Below are positions 22,651 through 33,189 of a stretch of DNA of 64,000 nucleotides, in pieces; positions within the stretch are counted from its first letter, which is position 1; every line of letters begins with the position of its first letter. A model generated the notes under the pieces. It did no database searches and was not told where the DNA came from. It saw only the letters and a list, made by a program, of their open reading frames with translations. Source of the stretch: Garcia nutans (lineage: Eukaryota > Streptophyta > Magnoliopsida > Malpighiales > Euphorbiaceae); assembly GCA_947685225.1 (NCBI GenBank), contig CANTUV010000014.1, forward strand, positions 9,238,001 to 9,302,000, in the 5' to 3' direction. A program made the translations under genes and the position numbers.

Positions 22651-22890
22651 TCATTCGTCAATGAACACCATGCTTTCCATTGTTTTTGCAACTTCGATTT
22701 CTTCAAAGTAGGGCTTCACCCTTTGTCTATTGACCTTGAACGTCTCGTTGGTTTTTAAATTAAGCAACTCAACAACCCCATATGGGAATGTTTGAGTAAT
22801 TTGAAAGGGTCCACTCCAACGTGACTTCAATTTTTTGGGAAACAACCGCTTTCTTGAATTGAAGAGAAGGACTTTCATTCCCGGTTCAAA
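22651..22890 (-). pseudogene. Integrase C-terminal domain, frame-shifted
   Basis: The frame from 22878 reads MKVLLFNSRKRLFPKKLKSR, then WSGPFQITQ and NRQRVKPYFEE. This is the usual integrase tail of Athila/Tat elements ('vllfnsrlrlfpgklksrwsgpf'). It is out of frame with the integrase core, whose frame ends at 22875, so a small indel lies near 22880-22900. No chromodomain follows. Confidence 0.85.
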
Positions 22891-23819
22891 AGTCCTTGGA
22901 GAATCATCCTATCATGAATAGCTTTGGTCTTTTCCTTGAAGATCCTTGAACTCTCATAGGCTTCATTCCGAAGCTCATCAAGCTCGGAAATTTGAAGCCT
23001 TCTTTGCTCCCTTGCTTCACCTAAGTCCATATTCGTGGTCTTTATTGCCCAATAAGCCTTGTGCTCCAATTCCACCGGAAGGTGGCATGCCTTGCCAAAG
23101 ACCAACCTATAAGGACTCATTCCCAATGGGGTTTTAAAAGCAGTCCTATAAGGCCACAATGCTTCCGAGAGTCGGATTGACCAATCCTTCCGAGTTGTGC
23201 TCACTGTCTTTTCTAAAATCCCCTTGATTTGCTTGTTTGAGATCTCAACTTGCCCGGACGTTTGGGGATGGTATGGAGTTTCCACTTTGTGTCGGATGCC
23301 CATCTTGGTCATCAACTTTTCAAACCATTTGTTGCAAAAATGGCTTCCTCCATCACTCACTATTGCCTTGGGGGTTCCAAACCTGCTTAAAATATTCTCC
23401 TTCACGAATTTTAACACAATGTTAGCATCATTAGTCCTGGTGGGGATAGACTCAACCCACTTGGACACATAATCCACTGCTAGAAGAATATATTCAAAAC
23501 CAAAGGATTTGGGAAATGGCCCCATGAAATCAATTCCCCATACATCAAAAATGTCAACCACAATAAAAATATTAAGAGGCATTTCATTCCGTTTGCTAAT
23601 GTTTCCTACTTTTTGGCATTTATCACATCTTATGTAAAAATGATAAGCATCCTTAAAAAGAGTAGGCCAATACAAACTGCTTTGAAGAATTTTCTCGGCG
23701 GTCTTTTTTCCTCCAAAATGTCCCCCGCAATACATATTGTGACAAAATTGTAGCACTTGCTTTTGTTCCTCTTCCGGCACACATCCTCTTATCACTTCAT
23801 CCCTGCAAATTCTAAACAA
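22875..23819 (-). pseudogene. Integrase of the Athila element
   Basis: An open frame of 314 codons. The zinc-binding H-H-C-C set is H27, H34, C65 and C68. The catalytic triad is D97 (WGIDFMGPF), D156 (AIVSDGGSHF) and E192 (SGQVEISNKQ), with 35 residues between the last two, as usual for this family. LWPYRTAFKTPLGMSPYRLV and GKACHLPVELEHKAYWA are the typical gypsy C-terminal blocks. It lies in the same frame as the RNase H piece but two stops (TGA about 23936, TAG about 23878) separate them. The domain is intact by eye, but the polyprotein is broken on both sides. Confidence 0.92.
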
Positions 23820-23933
23820 GTAAGGCTCATCCCAAAAATAATACTTACATGTATGCAGGAATCTCTTCTTTGCCTAGAAGCTCAAATCCTTTCTCAATAC
23901 ACCACAAGAAAGATAATTAGCAATATCAGCATA

Positions 23934-24557
23934 TCATGGTGCTTGAGTTAAGGAAAACAAGTGTTCATCCGGAAATTTTTCGAAAGCATTTTCATAAGCA
24001 ATTTCAGCATCATTGTCACAAGAGTTAAGTCCAGAAAGATGGTCGACCACTACATTCTCGCTTCCTTTCCTATCTTCGATTTCAACATCGAATTCTTGTA
24101 ACATCAACACCCACCTAATGAGCCTAGGTTTAACTTGTGGTTTGGTTAATAGGTATTTCAAGGCCGTATGATCAGAAAATACAATGACCTTAGAACCTAT
24201 CAAGTAAGATCTAAATTTGTCTAGCGCAAACACCACAGCTAACATTTCTCTCTCAGTGGTCGTGTAATTTACTTGTGCATCGTTTAAAGATAAACTTGCA
24301 TAGTAAATTACACACATCAACTTGTTCACTCTTTGGCCCAAAACGGCTCCAATGGCAAAATTCAATGCATCGCACATAATTTCAAATGGCAAATCCCAAT
24401 TTGGGGCAACAATTATAGGGGCAGAAGTTAGTTTTTCTTTCAAAATTTTAAAAGCTTCTAAGAACTTTTCATCAAAAACAAATGGGACATCTTTTCCTAA
24501 CAAATGACACAAAGGGCGTGAAATTTTGGAAAAATCTTTTATAAACCTTCTATAAAA
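23934..24557 (-). pseudogene. RNase H region of the Athila pol
   Basis: The open frame from 24512 continues the RT frame after a TGA at 24558-24560 (the normal Gly codon in GHAGFYRRFI). It holds the RT connection and RNase H domain: IMCDALNFAIGAVLGQ, YYASLSLNDAQVNYTTTERE, LAVVFALDKFRSYLIGSKVI, FSDHTALKYL and QEFDVEIEDRKGSENVVVDHLS. These are standard gypsy RNase H blocks carrying the catalytic D, E and D residues. It ends at a TGA at the usual Trp codon. Confidence 0.9.
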
Positions 24558-25400
24558 TCATGCATGTCCCAAAAAACTTCTAATTCCCTTAACTGATGTG
24601 GGTGGAGGTAGGTTCACAATTAATTCAACCTTAGCCTTGTCTACCTCAATCCCTTCATGGGAAATAACATGCCCTAAAATAATTCCATGATCAACCATAA
24701 AGTGACTCTTTTCCCAACTCAATGTAAGATTACATTCAATACACCTTTCAAGTACTAGAGTCAACTCTTCCAAACAATCATCAAAAGAATTACCAAAAAC
24801 AGAAAAGTCATCCATGAATACCTCAATGCACTTGACCAACATATCAGAAAATATGGAAAGCATACACCTTTGAAATGTTCTCGGTGCATTGCAAAGTCCG
24901 AATGGCATCCTTCGAAATGCAAATGTCCCAAAGGGACAAGTAAATGTAGTCTTTGGTTGATCTTCCGGTGCTATCGGCACTTGGTAGTAACCTGAAAGAC
25001 CATCAAGAAAATAATAAAAAGCATGTCTAGATAATCTATCAAGCATTTGATCAATAAATGGCAAAGGAAAGTGATCTTTCTTGGTGACTTTATTTAATTT
25101 CCTATAATCTATGCACATCTGCCACCCAGTTTGTGTTCGTGTTGGTACCAACTCTCCTTTATCATTCTGGACCACTGTTAACCCTGTTTTCTTAGGCACA
25201 ACATGAACAGGACTAACCCATTCACTATCAACAATAGGGTAAATTACCCCTTCATCCAGTAATTTAAGGACCTCCTTCTTAACAACCTCGCTCATGTTAG
25301 GGTTTAGCCTCCTTTGAGACTCTCTCACCGATTTAGCCCCTTCCTCTAAGATAATCTTATGCATGCACATAGAGGGACTAATACCCTTAATGTCACTCAA
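24558..25400 (-). pseudogene. Reverse transcriptase of the Athila element
   Basis: An open frame of 280 codons covering the RT palm and fingers. It has MCIDYRKLNKVTKKDHFPLP, the first catalytic Asp in FLDGLSGYYQ (D133), RRMPFGLCNAP, and FMDD (195-198), the Athila form of the YxDD box. It ends SFLGHA at a TGA that replaces a Gly codon. The upstream protease frame is in another frame: a G-run at about 25402-25410 shows the indel. All catalytic residues are present. Confidence 0.93.
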
Positions 25401-26811
25401 CCCCCCAACCTATAGCTTTCTTGAATTTTTTCAACATCGTTACAAGCTTATTTTCTTCCTCACTGGTAAGGGTAGCAGAAATTATCACTGGTTGAGAATT
25501 ATTCTCCCCAAGAAAAATATATTTCAAATGCTTGGGTAGTTCTTTAAGTTCAACTCCTTGTAGTTGAATTTGCTCTGCTTCAACATCAAATTCTTCCTCA
25601 ACACTCTCATCGTCCAAAATGGATTTGTCTTCTTCATTCTCCTCATTGGAAATCTCCGCTTCTCCTTGCAATTTTAGAGCCCTTTCTAGCTTGTGTTCGC
25701 CATTTTCCTGCAAGAAAACTTCTTGACCAGCATTATCAGTAAAATCAATGAAAGAGCAATCTTCATATAAAGCACTAGTGGGAATGAGGGAAGTGTTAAA
25801 AATTGAAAATTCTACAGTTTGTCCCAAAACGGTCATGGTTAATTTTTCATTTTTAACATCAATTAAAGTATTAGTTGTGGCCATAAAAGGCCTCCCTAAC
25901 AAAATTGCATGCTCGGCATCCCGTGGGATTTCTCCCCCCATGTCTAAAACAATAAAATCAACGGGTACAATCAAACCTCCTACCTTCACTAGAACATCTT
26001 CTATGATTCCCTTAGGGTATCTAAGAGTTCTATCTGCTAGTTGCAAAACCATTTTAGTCGGTTTGAGTTCCCCAAGATCTAGTTTTAAATAAATTGAGTA
26101 TGGCAACAAATTAATACTAGCTCCGAGATCACACATGCCAATGGTCTCTTTCCCATTCCCCATAGAGATTCTCACTATAAAGATCCCAGGATCTTTTAGT
26201 TTAGGAGGTAACTTATGTTGTAAAACAGCACTTGTTACTTCCGAAACTATCACCTTCTCATCCAACTTATACCTTATCTTCTTAGTGTTTAGTTCTTTTA
26301 AGAATTTGGCATAAGATGGCATATTCTTCATTACCTCTAGTAAGGGTAGGTTGATACTTACCTTCGAAAGCATGTTATAAATTTCAGAAAATTGTTTATC
26401 ATGCTTTTCATTTTTTAACCTGCTGGGAAACGAAATTGGTGGTCTGTATGGATTTGGAGATTTGTGCAGCTTTGGTGCAGCGGATGCCTCCTCTTTATCC
26501 TCTTTAAGCTCATTTGGTTCAGCTTTTTCTTCTTGCATTTCCTTGCCATTATCCTGCATTGTACCTGCATCAAAGGAATTATCAATGTTATTATCACCGA
26601 TTTTATTATCAAGTACCTTACCACTTCTCAAAACGGTGATTGCTTTGGCCTGCTCCGGTTGGCTTGGAAATTTCCCTTTTTGATTGGCTTGGAGTTGATT
26701 AGCCAATTGGCCCACTTGAGTTTCAACCTTCTGAAGCGATGCTTCTAAAGAGTCAAACCGCTTATTGTTCAATTCTTGATTTTGAGTGCTTACTTGAATG
26801 AAAGCATTCAA
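25393..26811 (-). pseudogene. gag C-terminus and aspartic protease of the Athila element
   Basis: An open frame of 472 codons. Residues 1-50 are a Gln-rich coiled coil (SLEASLQKVETQVGQLANQL). A charged linker follows. From about 205 to 320 comes a retropepsin-like domain with DLGAS at 228-232 (the Athila form of DTGA), then VPVDFIVLDMGG and AILLGRPFMATTNTLIDVKN. The tail before RT ends KKFKKAIGW, then runs out of frame at a G-run. The ATG at 26811 is internal to gag; the gag frame continues upstream with stops. Confidence 0.88.
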
Positions 26812-28032
26812 ATTGTCTTCAAACGAAGGTTTCTTGACCTGCTCTTGATTTGAGGTTTGCCCTTGAAATTGGGGACCTCTTTGATATGGTTGGAAAGGCT
26901 GTTGAGGTGGAGCATGTTGTTGATTCTTTCACGAAAAATTGGGGTGATTCCTTCAACCGGGGTTATAAGAATTTGAATATGGGTCATTCCTACCCCTTTG
27001 TTGGAACCCTTCAAAAGCAAAAGCTTGTTCTTGCTCCTCTTGAAATGTATTAAAATTTGAGGGGCACACATTTGCTTGATGGCCTACAAGACCGCATGAT
27101 GCGCACGACTCTTGGCTTGGCCCCTATAGGTTCCCTTTTGCATTCAACAATTTTACTTGTTTTGTCAGTTCTACAATTTGCCTAGCCATTTCTGAGTTTG
27201 CACTTATCTCGTGTGCTCCTCTTCTTCTTTCTCCAATACTCTTTTATTGGGAATTTGCCCCCAACATTTTGAATAATGCAACTATTTATGTAGCTATTCT
27301 TTCACCCATTGCTCCCCCTGCTGCATTATCCACTGTGTTTTGACATTGTTGAGTTAGCCCATCATAGAAGAATTGATTGAGCAACTATTGTGGATAGTAA
27401 TGATGAGGGCACTGAAATAACAAGGATTTGAAGCAATCCCATGCCTCGTGAAACGGTTCTCCGTCAAATTGGGTGAAAGTTGCAATACTCCCCCTAAGCT
27501 CCTTGGTCTTTTGGTGTGAATAAAACTTTCCCATAAATTTGTTGTAAACCTCTGTCCATGTGGTTAAAGAATTCTCCGGTAGGGTCATTAACCACGCTTT
27601 TGCTCTGTCCTTCAAACTATATGGGAAACATCTCAACTTGAGTTCATCTTCTGTTAGTGTTTGCAAAGGGAATGTATGCAATGTTGAGTCAAAATCCCAA
27701 ATGAAGTTGAGAGGATCTTCATTCGGCAGTCCATAGAAGGATGGCAGCATACTATAGTGAGTATTTCTGAGTTCATAATTTCTCGCTGCATTGCTCAACC
27801 GTATACAAGATGTGGTCACTCCGATGATCGGTCAGGCAAACTCCTTCATAGGTGGTTCTTGTGCATCACCCATCTTTGTTTCTATGTTCTCCTCAAACTG
27901 CTCGTCGGTATTTTCCCTTTCTTGCTCAAAAGGATTTGGTCCCTCGGGTCTTGGAAGTCTATGGATGTTGTCTATAAATGGAACAAGTTCATTTTCTTGA
28001 GACCTTCGTCCGTGCATAAAGTACCTAAGCAA
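26812..28032 (-). pseudogene. gag of the Athila element, multiple stops
   Basis: The likely gag start is ATG 28032. After 66 codons a TGA (27832-27834) interrupts and the same frame resumes. Open frame 27819-27385 holds the retrotransposon gag domain (LPNEDPLNFIWDFDS, LRCFPYSLKDRAKAWLMTLP, FMGKFYSHQKTKELR, GEPFHEAWDCFKSLLFQCPH). It ends at a TAG at a usual Trp codon. Further down, with more stops, a CCHC knuckle is visible at about 27070-27115 (CASCGLVGHQANVC). The region then joins the Gln-rich end of gag at 26811. Confidence 0.88.
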
Positions 28033-28100
28033 TTCAAAAAGAACACTTTAAACGATTTAACAAATAAATTAAAACAATCAAACTATCACAAAAATTGCCT

Positions 28101-28120
28101 TCCCCGGCAGCGGCGCCAAA
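28101..28120 (-). other. Primer binding site, tRNA-Asp type
   Basis: On the minus strand TTTGGCGCCGCTGCCGGGGA lies four bases after the 5' LTR. It fits the complement of the plant tRNA-Asp 3' end (TGGCGCCGTTGCCGGGG) with one mismatch. Athila elements use this primer. Confidence 0.85.
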
Positions 28121-28124
28121 AACT

Positions 28125-29897
28125 TGTTGTGCTTAAATTAACACTATCACAAAGTGACACTCGCAAGTATACGAGGCTATTGTAGTGACGGTGATCACCC
28201 CAAGGTCATTTCCCAAGGAAGGACTTGCATGTAATAGTTCGATTAACATGAAATAGTAAACTCGATTGTGTGATTGGATTGGTGACTTGTAATTAACCTT
28301 AGAAATGAAAATGAGTGATTTTATGCAAGAGAAATTCAATTATGGAAATGATGCCTAGGGTTGTAGGTCCATTTAATCAAATGTTTAATTATCAAATTAT
28401 CCATTAATATAACCTTGTACCTTAATTTGTTCCATAAGATTAATTAGTCAATTATCAACTCACTAGTTTTCACATTTATGAATTAACAACAACCAATTAC
28501 TTTACATTAGCAAATTAATAAACCCTAGAACTTATATTTCTAATTCATTCTTAGGGTAGTCAATTGCATAGTTTCGATATTAAACTTCTCCTCTCGGTCC
28601 GTCATTCAATATTAAGTAATCAATAGGTGGCCAGTCTATCAATTTACCTTTAATTTCAATGCAATCAACATATAACAAGGTATATCAATGGAATCATCAA
28701 ATCAAATCATTCAATCAAATATACTACAACCCAAAGCATGAGTAAATTAGCTCATCATATTCTTTAAACAAATACTCATTTCAATATAAACCAAATCAAA
28801 GTTATTCATTGCAATATTAATGTTCTTGATACAACAACAATAAATAAGAAATGGATTAAAAGAAAGAGTTGGAAAAACCCCTTTAGAAGATGCTAAAAAT
28901 CGGACTCCTTGTCTCCTTCGTAGCTCCCTCCTTGATGTGTGATGATGAACTTCCAGCTCTCTTGAACAAATGGCTCTCTTCTTGAAGGATGGATGATAGC
29001 TCTCTCAAGTTCTCAATTCTCCAATCAAGCCTCTTAAAACCCTAATCCTCAAGAACTAGCAACTCACTTCAAATCCAACGATTGTCTTTGCTCTTGATGT
29101 GTGAATGGTGAATGAAGATGAGAATGGTGTCTTCCTCTCTCAAGCAAGAACCAAGGAAGAAGATGATAATGGTGTAGAGAATGTCCACTCACTATATTCA
29201 ATCTATTTTCTAATTCCCCATGCTCTTCCACTTTTAATTGTTTAAGACAACCATCATTGTTTGTCTCCCACTTCCCAATTTCTTTATATGTTTCTTCCAT
29301 AAAATCCTCCCACTTTTCACTCCTTTTTGTTCTTTTTGTCACCCATTAAAACACAAAAGCTTACACCTCGTGCAAGCCAGCTAAGTGATCTAGGGTGACA
29401 CGGCCAAGCCATATGGAGCTTGGCAGTGTCTAGTGTCTTTCTTTCTAGGGACACGGCCAAGCTTCTGGCCGTGTCCCTTGCTGAGTGTTTTGTCTTTGTG
29501 AGACACGGCCAAGGACACGGCCGTGTCATGTGACACGGCTAGTGTCTTGGTCGTGTCCCTTGATGGTGTCCCTCTCTGCTTCTTTCTTTTCTTTCTTTGC
29601 TCTTTTGTTCCTTTGATGAGACACGGCCAGTGGCTTGGCCGTGTCTCATGGTCATGTCCCATTCTGTGTTCTTGGTCTCTTTTTCCTTTGATGAGAGACA
29701 CGGCCAAGCCATGTGGAGCTTGGCCGTGTCACTTGCTTTTCTTCAACAAATCCACCAATTTTTTATTAAATAACTCCATCAAATGTTCTTCAACCTAAAT
29801 CAACAACTTCAAACAAACTTAAGTACAAATTAACATGAAAATTAACTTAAAATCAACAAAAACATCACAGAAAATATATACCAAATTGATCTAAACA
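28125..29897 (-). repeat. 5' LTR of the Athila element
   Basis: It is the partner of 14591-16352 and about 11 bases longer. It is adjacent to the primer binding site at 28101-28120. The palindrome cluster lies at about 29398-29735 and includes a short extra segment ('tctcatggtcatg' near 29645) missing from the other LTR. Transcription of the element would start in this LTR, but no TATA box was fixed with certainty. Confidence 0.92.
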
Positions 29898-29902
29898 ATA
29901 TT
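29898..29902. repeat. Target-site duplication ATATT, right (Athila element)
   Basis: It directly follows CTAAACA, which ends at 29897. Confidence 0.9.
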
Positions 29903-30814
29903 GAATCCCCCTAGCCTCAATGATGTTTATGAACAATCAATTCAGTTAAATCATTCAATAGAGTTGAGTTGGCATTCCTCTAAGTTAGACTAAACCCTCT
30001 CTCAAGTGAATTAATCCCTAATCGCTAAGTAGAGTGCCGGAATCTCTTCTTAAACACAATTAAATAGATCATGCATTAAGAACAAGGAACTATAAACCAA
30101 AGGATCTTGTAAGTCTATCTCTAGCACCCCAATCAATTCTCAACCCTAATGAGTAATCAATTCATATCAAGCTTCCTGAAGTCAATAATATGAAAATTGC
30201 AACCAATCAATAAGCATGTTATTATCGATTGGAAATAAATCATTAAGCATCATAAGAATAAAACAACTCAATCAAATGATTCAACTAAATATTAATTATT
30301 CAATCCATACAAATAAGCTAGGGTTCATCAATATCTAGATAGAGAAGGAATTAGTTCATGTTTAAAACTAGAAAAATAGAGCAAGATAAATGAGTAAAAA
30401 AAACCAAACAATCCATGGCGAATAATTTGTATTTCTTCACTTCAATCCTTGATTCTTGGTTTAGGGCTTGTACAATATGTATCTCCTTCTTCAAACTCAG
30501 CTCAAAACCCTCCTCTTTGCTTCAGTTGTTGGCTCCTTTCTCCCTTGTTCTAGCTCCCTCTGTTTCCTGCACAAAACTCCAGCCCTCTGCAGAAGCCTCC
30601 AAGAATTCCCTCTTCTTCTCTTTTTTATTTCATTCCAAGCTCAAACCATTGCCTTCCAACTCACACACTCTTCCTTGTCCCCTACATTCTCTTTGTTTAA
30701 CCTTTCTTTTCCTCAAATTAGGCAAGCTTTTCTTTTGTTTATGAACACTTTTGGCAAAAGCTAGTCTTTGTTCCCCACTTGTTCCTTGATTCGTGCAAAG
30801 ATTTCAATATTTCC

Positions 30815-31265
30815 ATAGGTGACACGGCCAAGCCATGAGTGGCTTGGTCGTGTCTCTCATTTTTCTTTGGGACACGGCCAAGCCACTTGGCCGTGTCCAT
30901 CACTGCCTTCCTTCCTTTCTTTCTTTTCTCTTTGGCTTCATGGGGTGACACAGCCAGTGGCTTGGCCGTGTCACTTGGGTGTGTCACCTTCTGCTTGCCA
31001 TTTTGTCAATTTCTTTCTTTGGTTTCAATGGGTGACACGGCCAAGCTTGTGGCCGTGTCATGTGACACGGCCATTGGCTTGGGCGTGTCACTTGATGGTG
31101 TCAGCTTCTGCTCCTTGTCTTTCGTTCTTTGCTTGGTCCCTTTGGTTTTGCTCCTTAGGTGAGACACGGCCAGTGACTTGGGTGTGTCACCTGGCCGTGT
31201 CAACTACTGCCATGAGATAAATTTGAGGGACACGGCCAAGCTTGATTTGGCTTGGCCATGTCTTG
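30815..31265. repeat. GACACGGCC/GGCCGTGTC palindrome cluster in the outer solo LTR
   Basis: About ten copies or variants of gacacggcca, ttggccgtgtc and gcttggccatgtc. They resemble the clusters at 15870-16190, 22130-22405 and 29398-29735, although this LTR belongs to a different element. The open frames here (30739-31220) come from the repeat. Confidence 0.8.
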
Positions 31266-31415
31266 TTTGATTCATGCTCTTTCTTGCTTGTTTTGATCAT
31301 CCAAGAGAATTTTTCCGCTTTAACCTAAAACAAACTTTAAACAAAAATCAAATGAAACATTAACTAAAAACACATTAAAATCATACTAAAAACTAGTATA
31401 AAATCACTCTCATCA

Positions 31416-31420
31416 ATATT
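31416..31420. repeat. Target-site duplication ATATT, right (outer solo LTR)
   Basis: It matches 14346-14350. Confidence 0.65.
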
Positions 31421-32399
31421 GCATGTATACTGTGTATATATTCTATGTAGGTCTATGTTTAATGTGTATATATTTTATATATATTATATATATATATTGT
31501 ATATATATTTATATATATTGTGTTTATGTTGGGCTGATAAGAATAATAAAATTATGAAAAAAAAGTATTTTAAAACCTTTAAACTTGACGATTTTTGCGA
31601 TAAACTGGACCGTCCCACCAAGACATGGTCCAAAATGCTAGCTTGGAAGTGTCACTTCAAAGTCGCATTGTAAGACTTGAGCAGGACCATTGTATATTTT
31701 TGCTCAATAAGGCAAGAAGTTGGAGAAGGGATTGAGTGTATCTTTTCTCTTTCTATTAGTAATGTTGGCAATTTCATTCTCTTGAGTTTGATTTTAGAAG
31801 CTCTAACACGACATTTGTTTAGCTGGCTGAAACGTGCTTTACCTTAAGAGAGAGATTGAGCTTATGAATTTAACTCTAGTAATATTGAACCCTCAAAATT
31901 TATTATTCATAAAAATTAGATACCAGCTAATAAAGTTGGATAAAATAGTAAAGCAATTAGTTAGCTGAGGTATTTGCCTCCATTAACTAACTCTGTCAAC
32001 TGATGACTTAAGTTTTATGAATTGCAAATTTTAAAGGTTTAATATTACAAAAGTTAAGTTTTGAGAGTTAATATCAAAAGTCACTAAATTCAAGGAATTC
32101 AAAATGTGTTTTTTCTAAAATTATTTATGAATAAAAAATAAAAAAATAAAAAAAAATAAAACAGAAGAAAAACAAAAGTCACCGTCATTTTACATAAAAA
32201 AGAAAAAAAAGCAAAAACTGTAGTTAAAAAAATTAAGAGCCATATATTTGAAAACGGGACATTGAATCTACGTAAATTGTCTAAATTCCTCAATTTTTAA
32301 AATCTCATCCCATACAAAATGATTGAAAATAATTGAACTCTTAGTTCAAATTTTTAAGAAAACAGATTGTAAGAATCAATTTTTACTATGATACTATAA

Positions 32400-32545
32400 T
32401 AAATTTCTTAATATATTTGGGAGAACCAACTTTAAAAGCTAATTATTAATATTTGAGAGCATTTTTTTGCATTAATCATTTATATGATTTGTATTTAATT
32501 AATGTAGAACTTTTTTCCCCATGTATTCTTATTATTAAACTTGAC
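32400..32545. repeat. Diverged repeat A, copy 2
   Basis: Counterpart of 12760-12900 in the same orientation, sharing 'attaatcatttatatgattt' and 'cccatgtattcttattatta'. Confidence 0.55.
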
Positions 32546-32906
32546 AAAAAGAAAAAAAGAAAAATCCAAAAAAGAAAGAAAGAAAGGGAATGATAAAAAA
32601 ATATGAATGGAAAAAATGAAAGAATTTTTTGTTTTCACTTTATTTAATTAACAATATATGGCTATTATAGTTATGGTAGGTGGATCTCTGCCGTAAACTA
32701 TATGTTATGTTATTTTATTTTATTTATTTTATTAGATTATACTTATAATTTTTAAAATTAAGAGTAATATCTATTTACTTAAAAAATAATACATAAAATA
32801 TATATATAATTAAAAAGTTTGAGGGGCAGGACCCTTGAATATCAACGTGAATTTATATTTCTAAACTTTTCAAGTTTAATAAATTAAATGTAACATTTTA
32901 ATCATT

Positions 32907-32909
32907 TAT
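32907..32909. repeat. Target-site duplication TAT, left (CACTA)
   Basis: It matches 38522-38524. Confidence 0.8.
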
Positions 32910-33189
32910 CACTACAAAAAAAAGCGCAATCAGCGACGCATTCTGCGACAACTCTTATTTCGTCGCTGATTAGCGACTTTATCAACGACAACTTTACGAC
33001 AAAGAATTAAGATAAGTGTCTTTCCAACATTCCGTCGCTGAATGGGTCGCTAAATGTGTCGCTGATTAACGACAAAAAAATGGTCGTAGAATCTGTCGCT
33101 GAATAGCGATAAAAGGTCGTTTCTCGCTGAATGTGTCGCTGAATTTTGCGCCAGATTTTGGCGCCAACAATGAGCGACGACGTTACGAC

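Larger units (their letters stand above)
14591..29897 (-). mobile_element. Athila-lineage Ty3/gypsy retrotransposon, complete ends, inactive
   Basis: Two LTRs (14591-16352 and 28125-29897) in the same orientation are bounded by TG...CA ends and flanked by the 5-bp duplication ATATT (14586-14590 and 29898-29902). On the minus strand the order is 5' LTR, primer binding site, gag, protease, RT, RNase H, integrase, an envelope-position ORF, polypurine tract, 3' LTR. This order, the tRNA-Asp-type primer site and the extra ORF after integrase mark the Athila lineage. A 2.9 kb solo LTR lies within the extra ORF, so the original element was about 12.4 kb. Several stops and at least two frameshifts break the polyprotein, so it cannot move on its own. 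Confidence 0.93.
14351..31415 (-). mobile_element. Outer solo LTR of a Tat/Athila-type element, split by a later insertion
   Basis: After removal of the Athila-type element and one copy of its duplicated target, the remaining pieces (14351-14590 and 29903-31415) make one LTR of about 1.75 kb. It is flanked by ATATT at 14346-14350 and at 31416-31420. On the minus strand it begins TGATGAGAGTGATTTTAT and ends GCGTGCACAAA. Near its 3' end it carries the box 'cgcaagtgcacgggtcgccc' (plus-strand form), shared by this class of LTRs. Both flanks are AT-rich 'gtatatatt' DNA of one repeat. No internal domain belongs to it, so it is a solo LTR. The terminal TT before TGTGCACG is unusual and the exact end could shift by two bases. 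Confidence 0.7.
31421..32909. other. AT-rich spacer, no gene seen
   Basis: 31421-31560 continues diverged repeat B. About 32400-32545 is copy 2 of repeat A. The plus-strand frame at 31419-31673 runs from a 'tatata' tract into 31560-31673, which is less AT-biased but not recognised. Confidence 0.55.

Noticed and set aside
22946..26748. Plus-strand frames opposite gag-pol
   Set aside because: Antisense shadows of clearly recognised gag, protease, RT and integrase on the minus strand.
22651..28032. Integrated plant pararetrovirus
   Set aside because: LTRs, primer binding site, polypurine tract, 5-bp target duplication and an integrase show a Ty3/gypsy retrotransposon; no movement or coat protein of a pararetrovirus is seen.
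28101..28120. tRNA gene fragment
   Set aside because: The match to tRNA-Asp is only to its 3' end and sits directly beside an LTR, so it is a primer binding site.
30415..31220. Hydrophobic plus-strand frames
   Set aside because: They lie in the outer solo LTR and its palindrome cluster, with no conserved domain.
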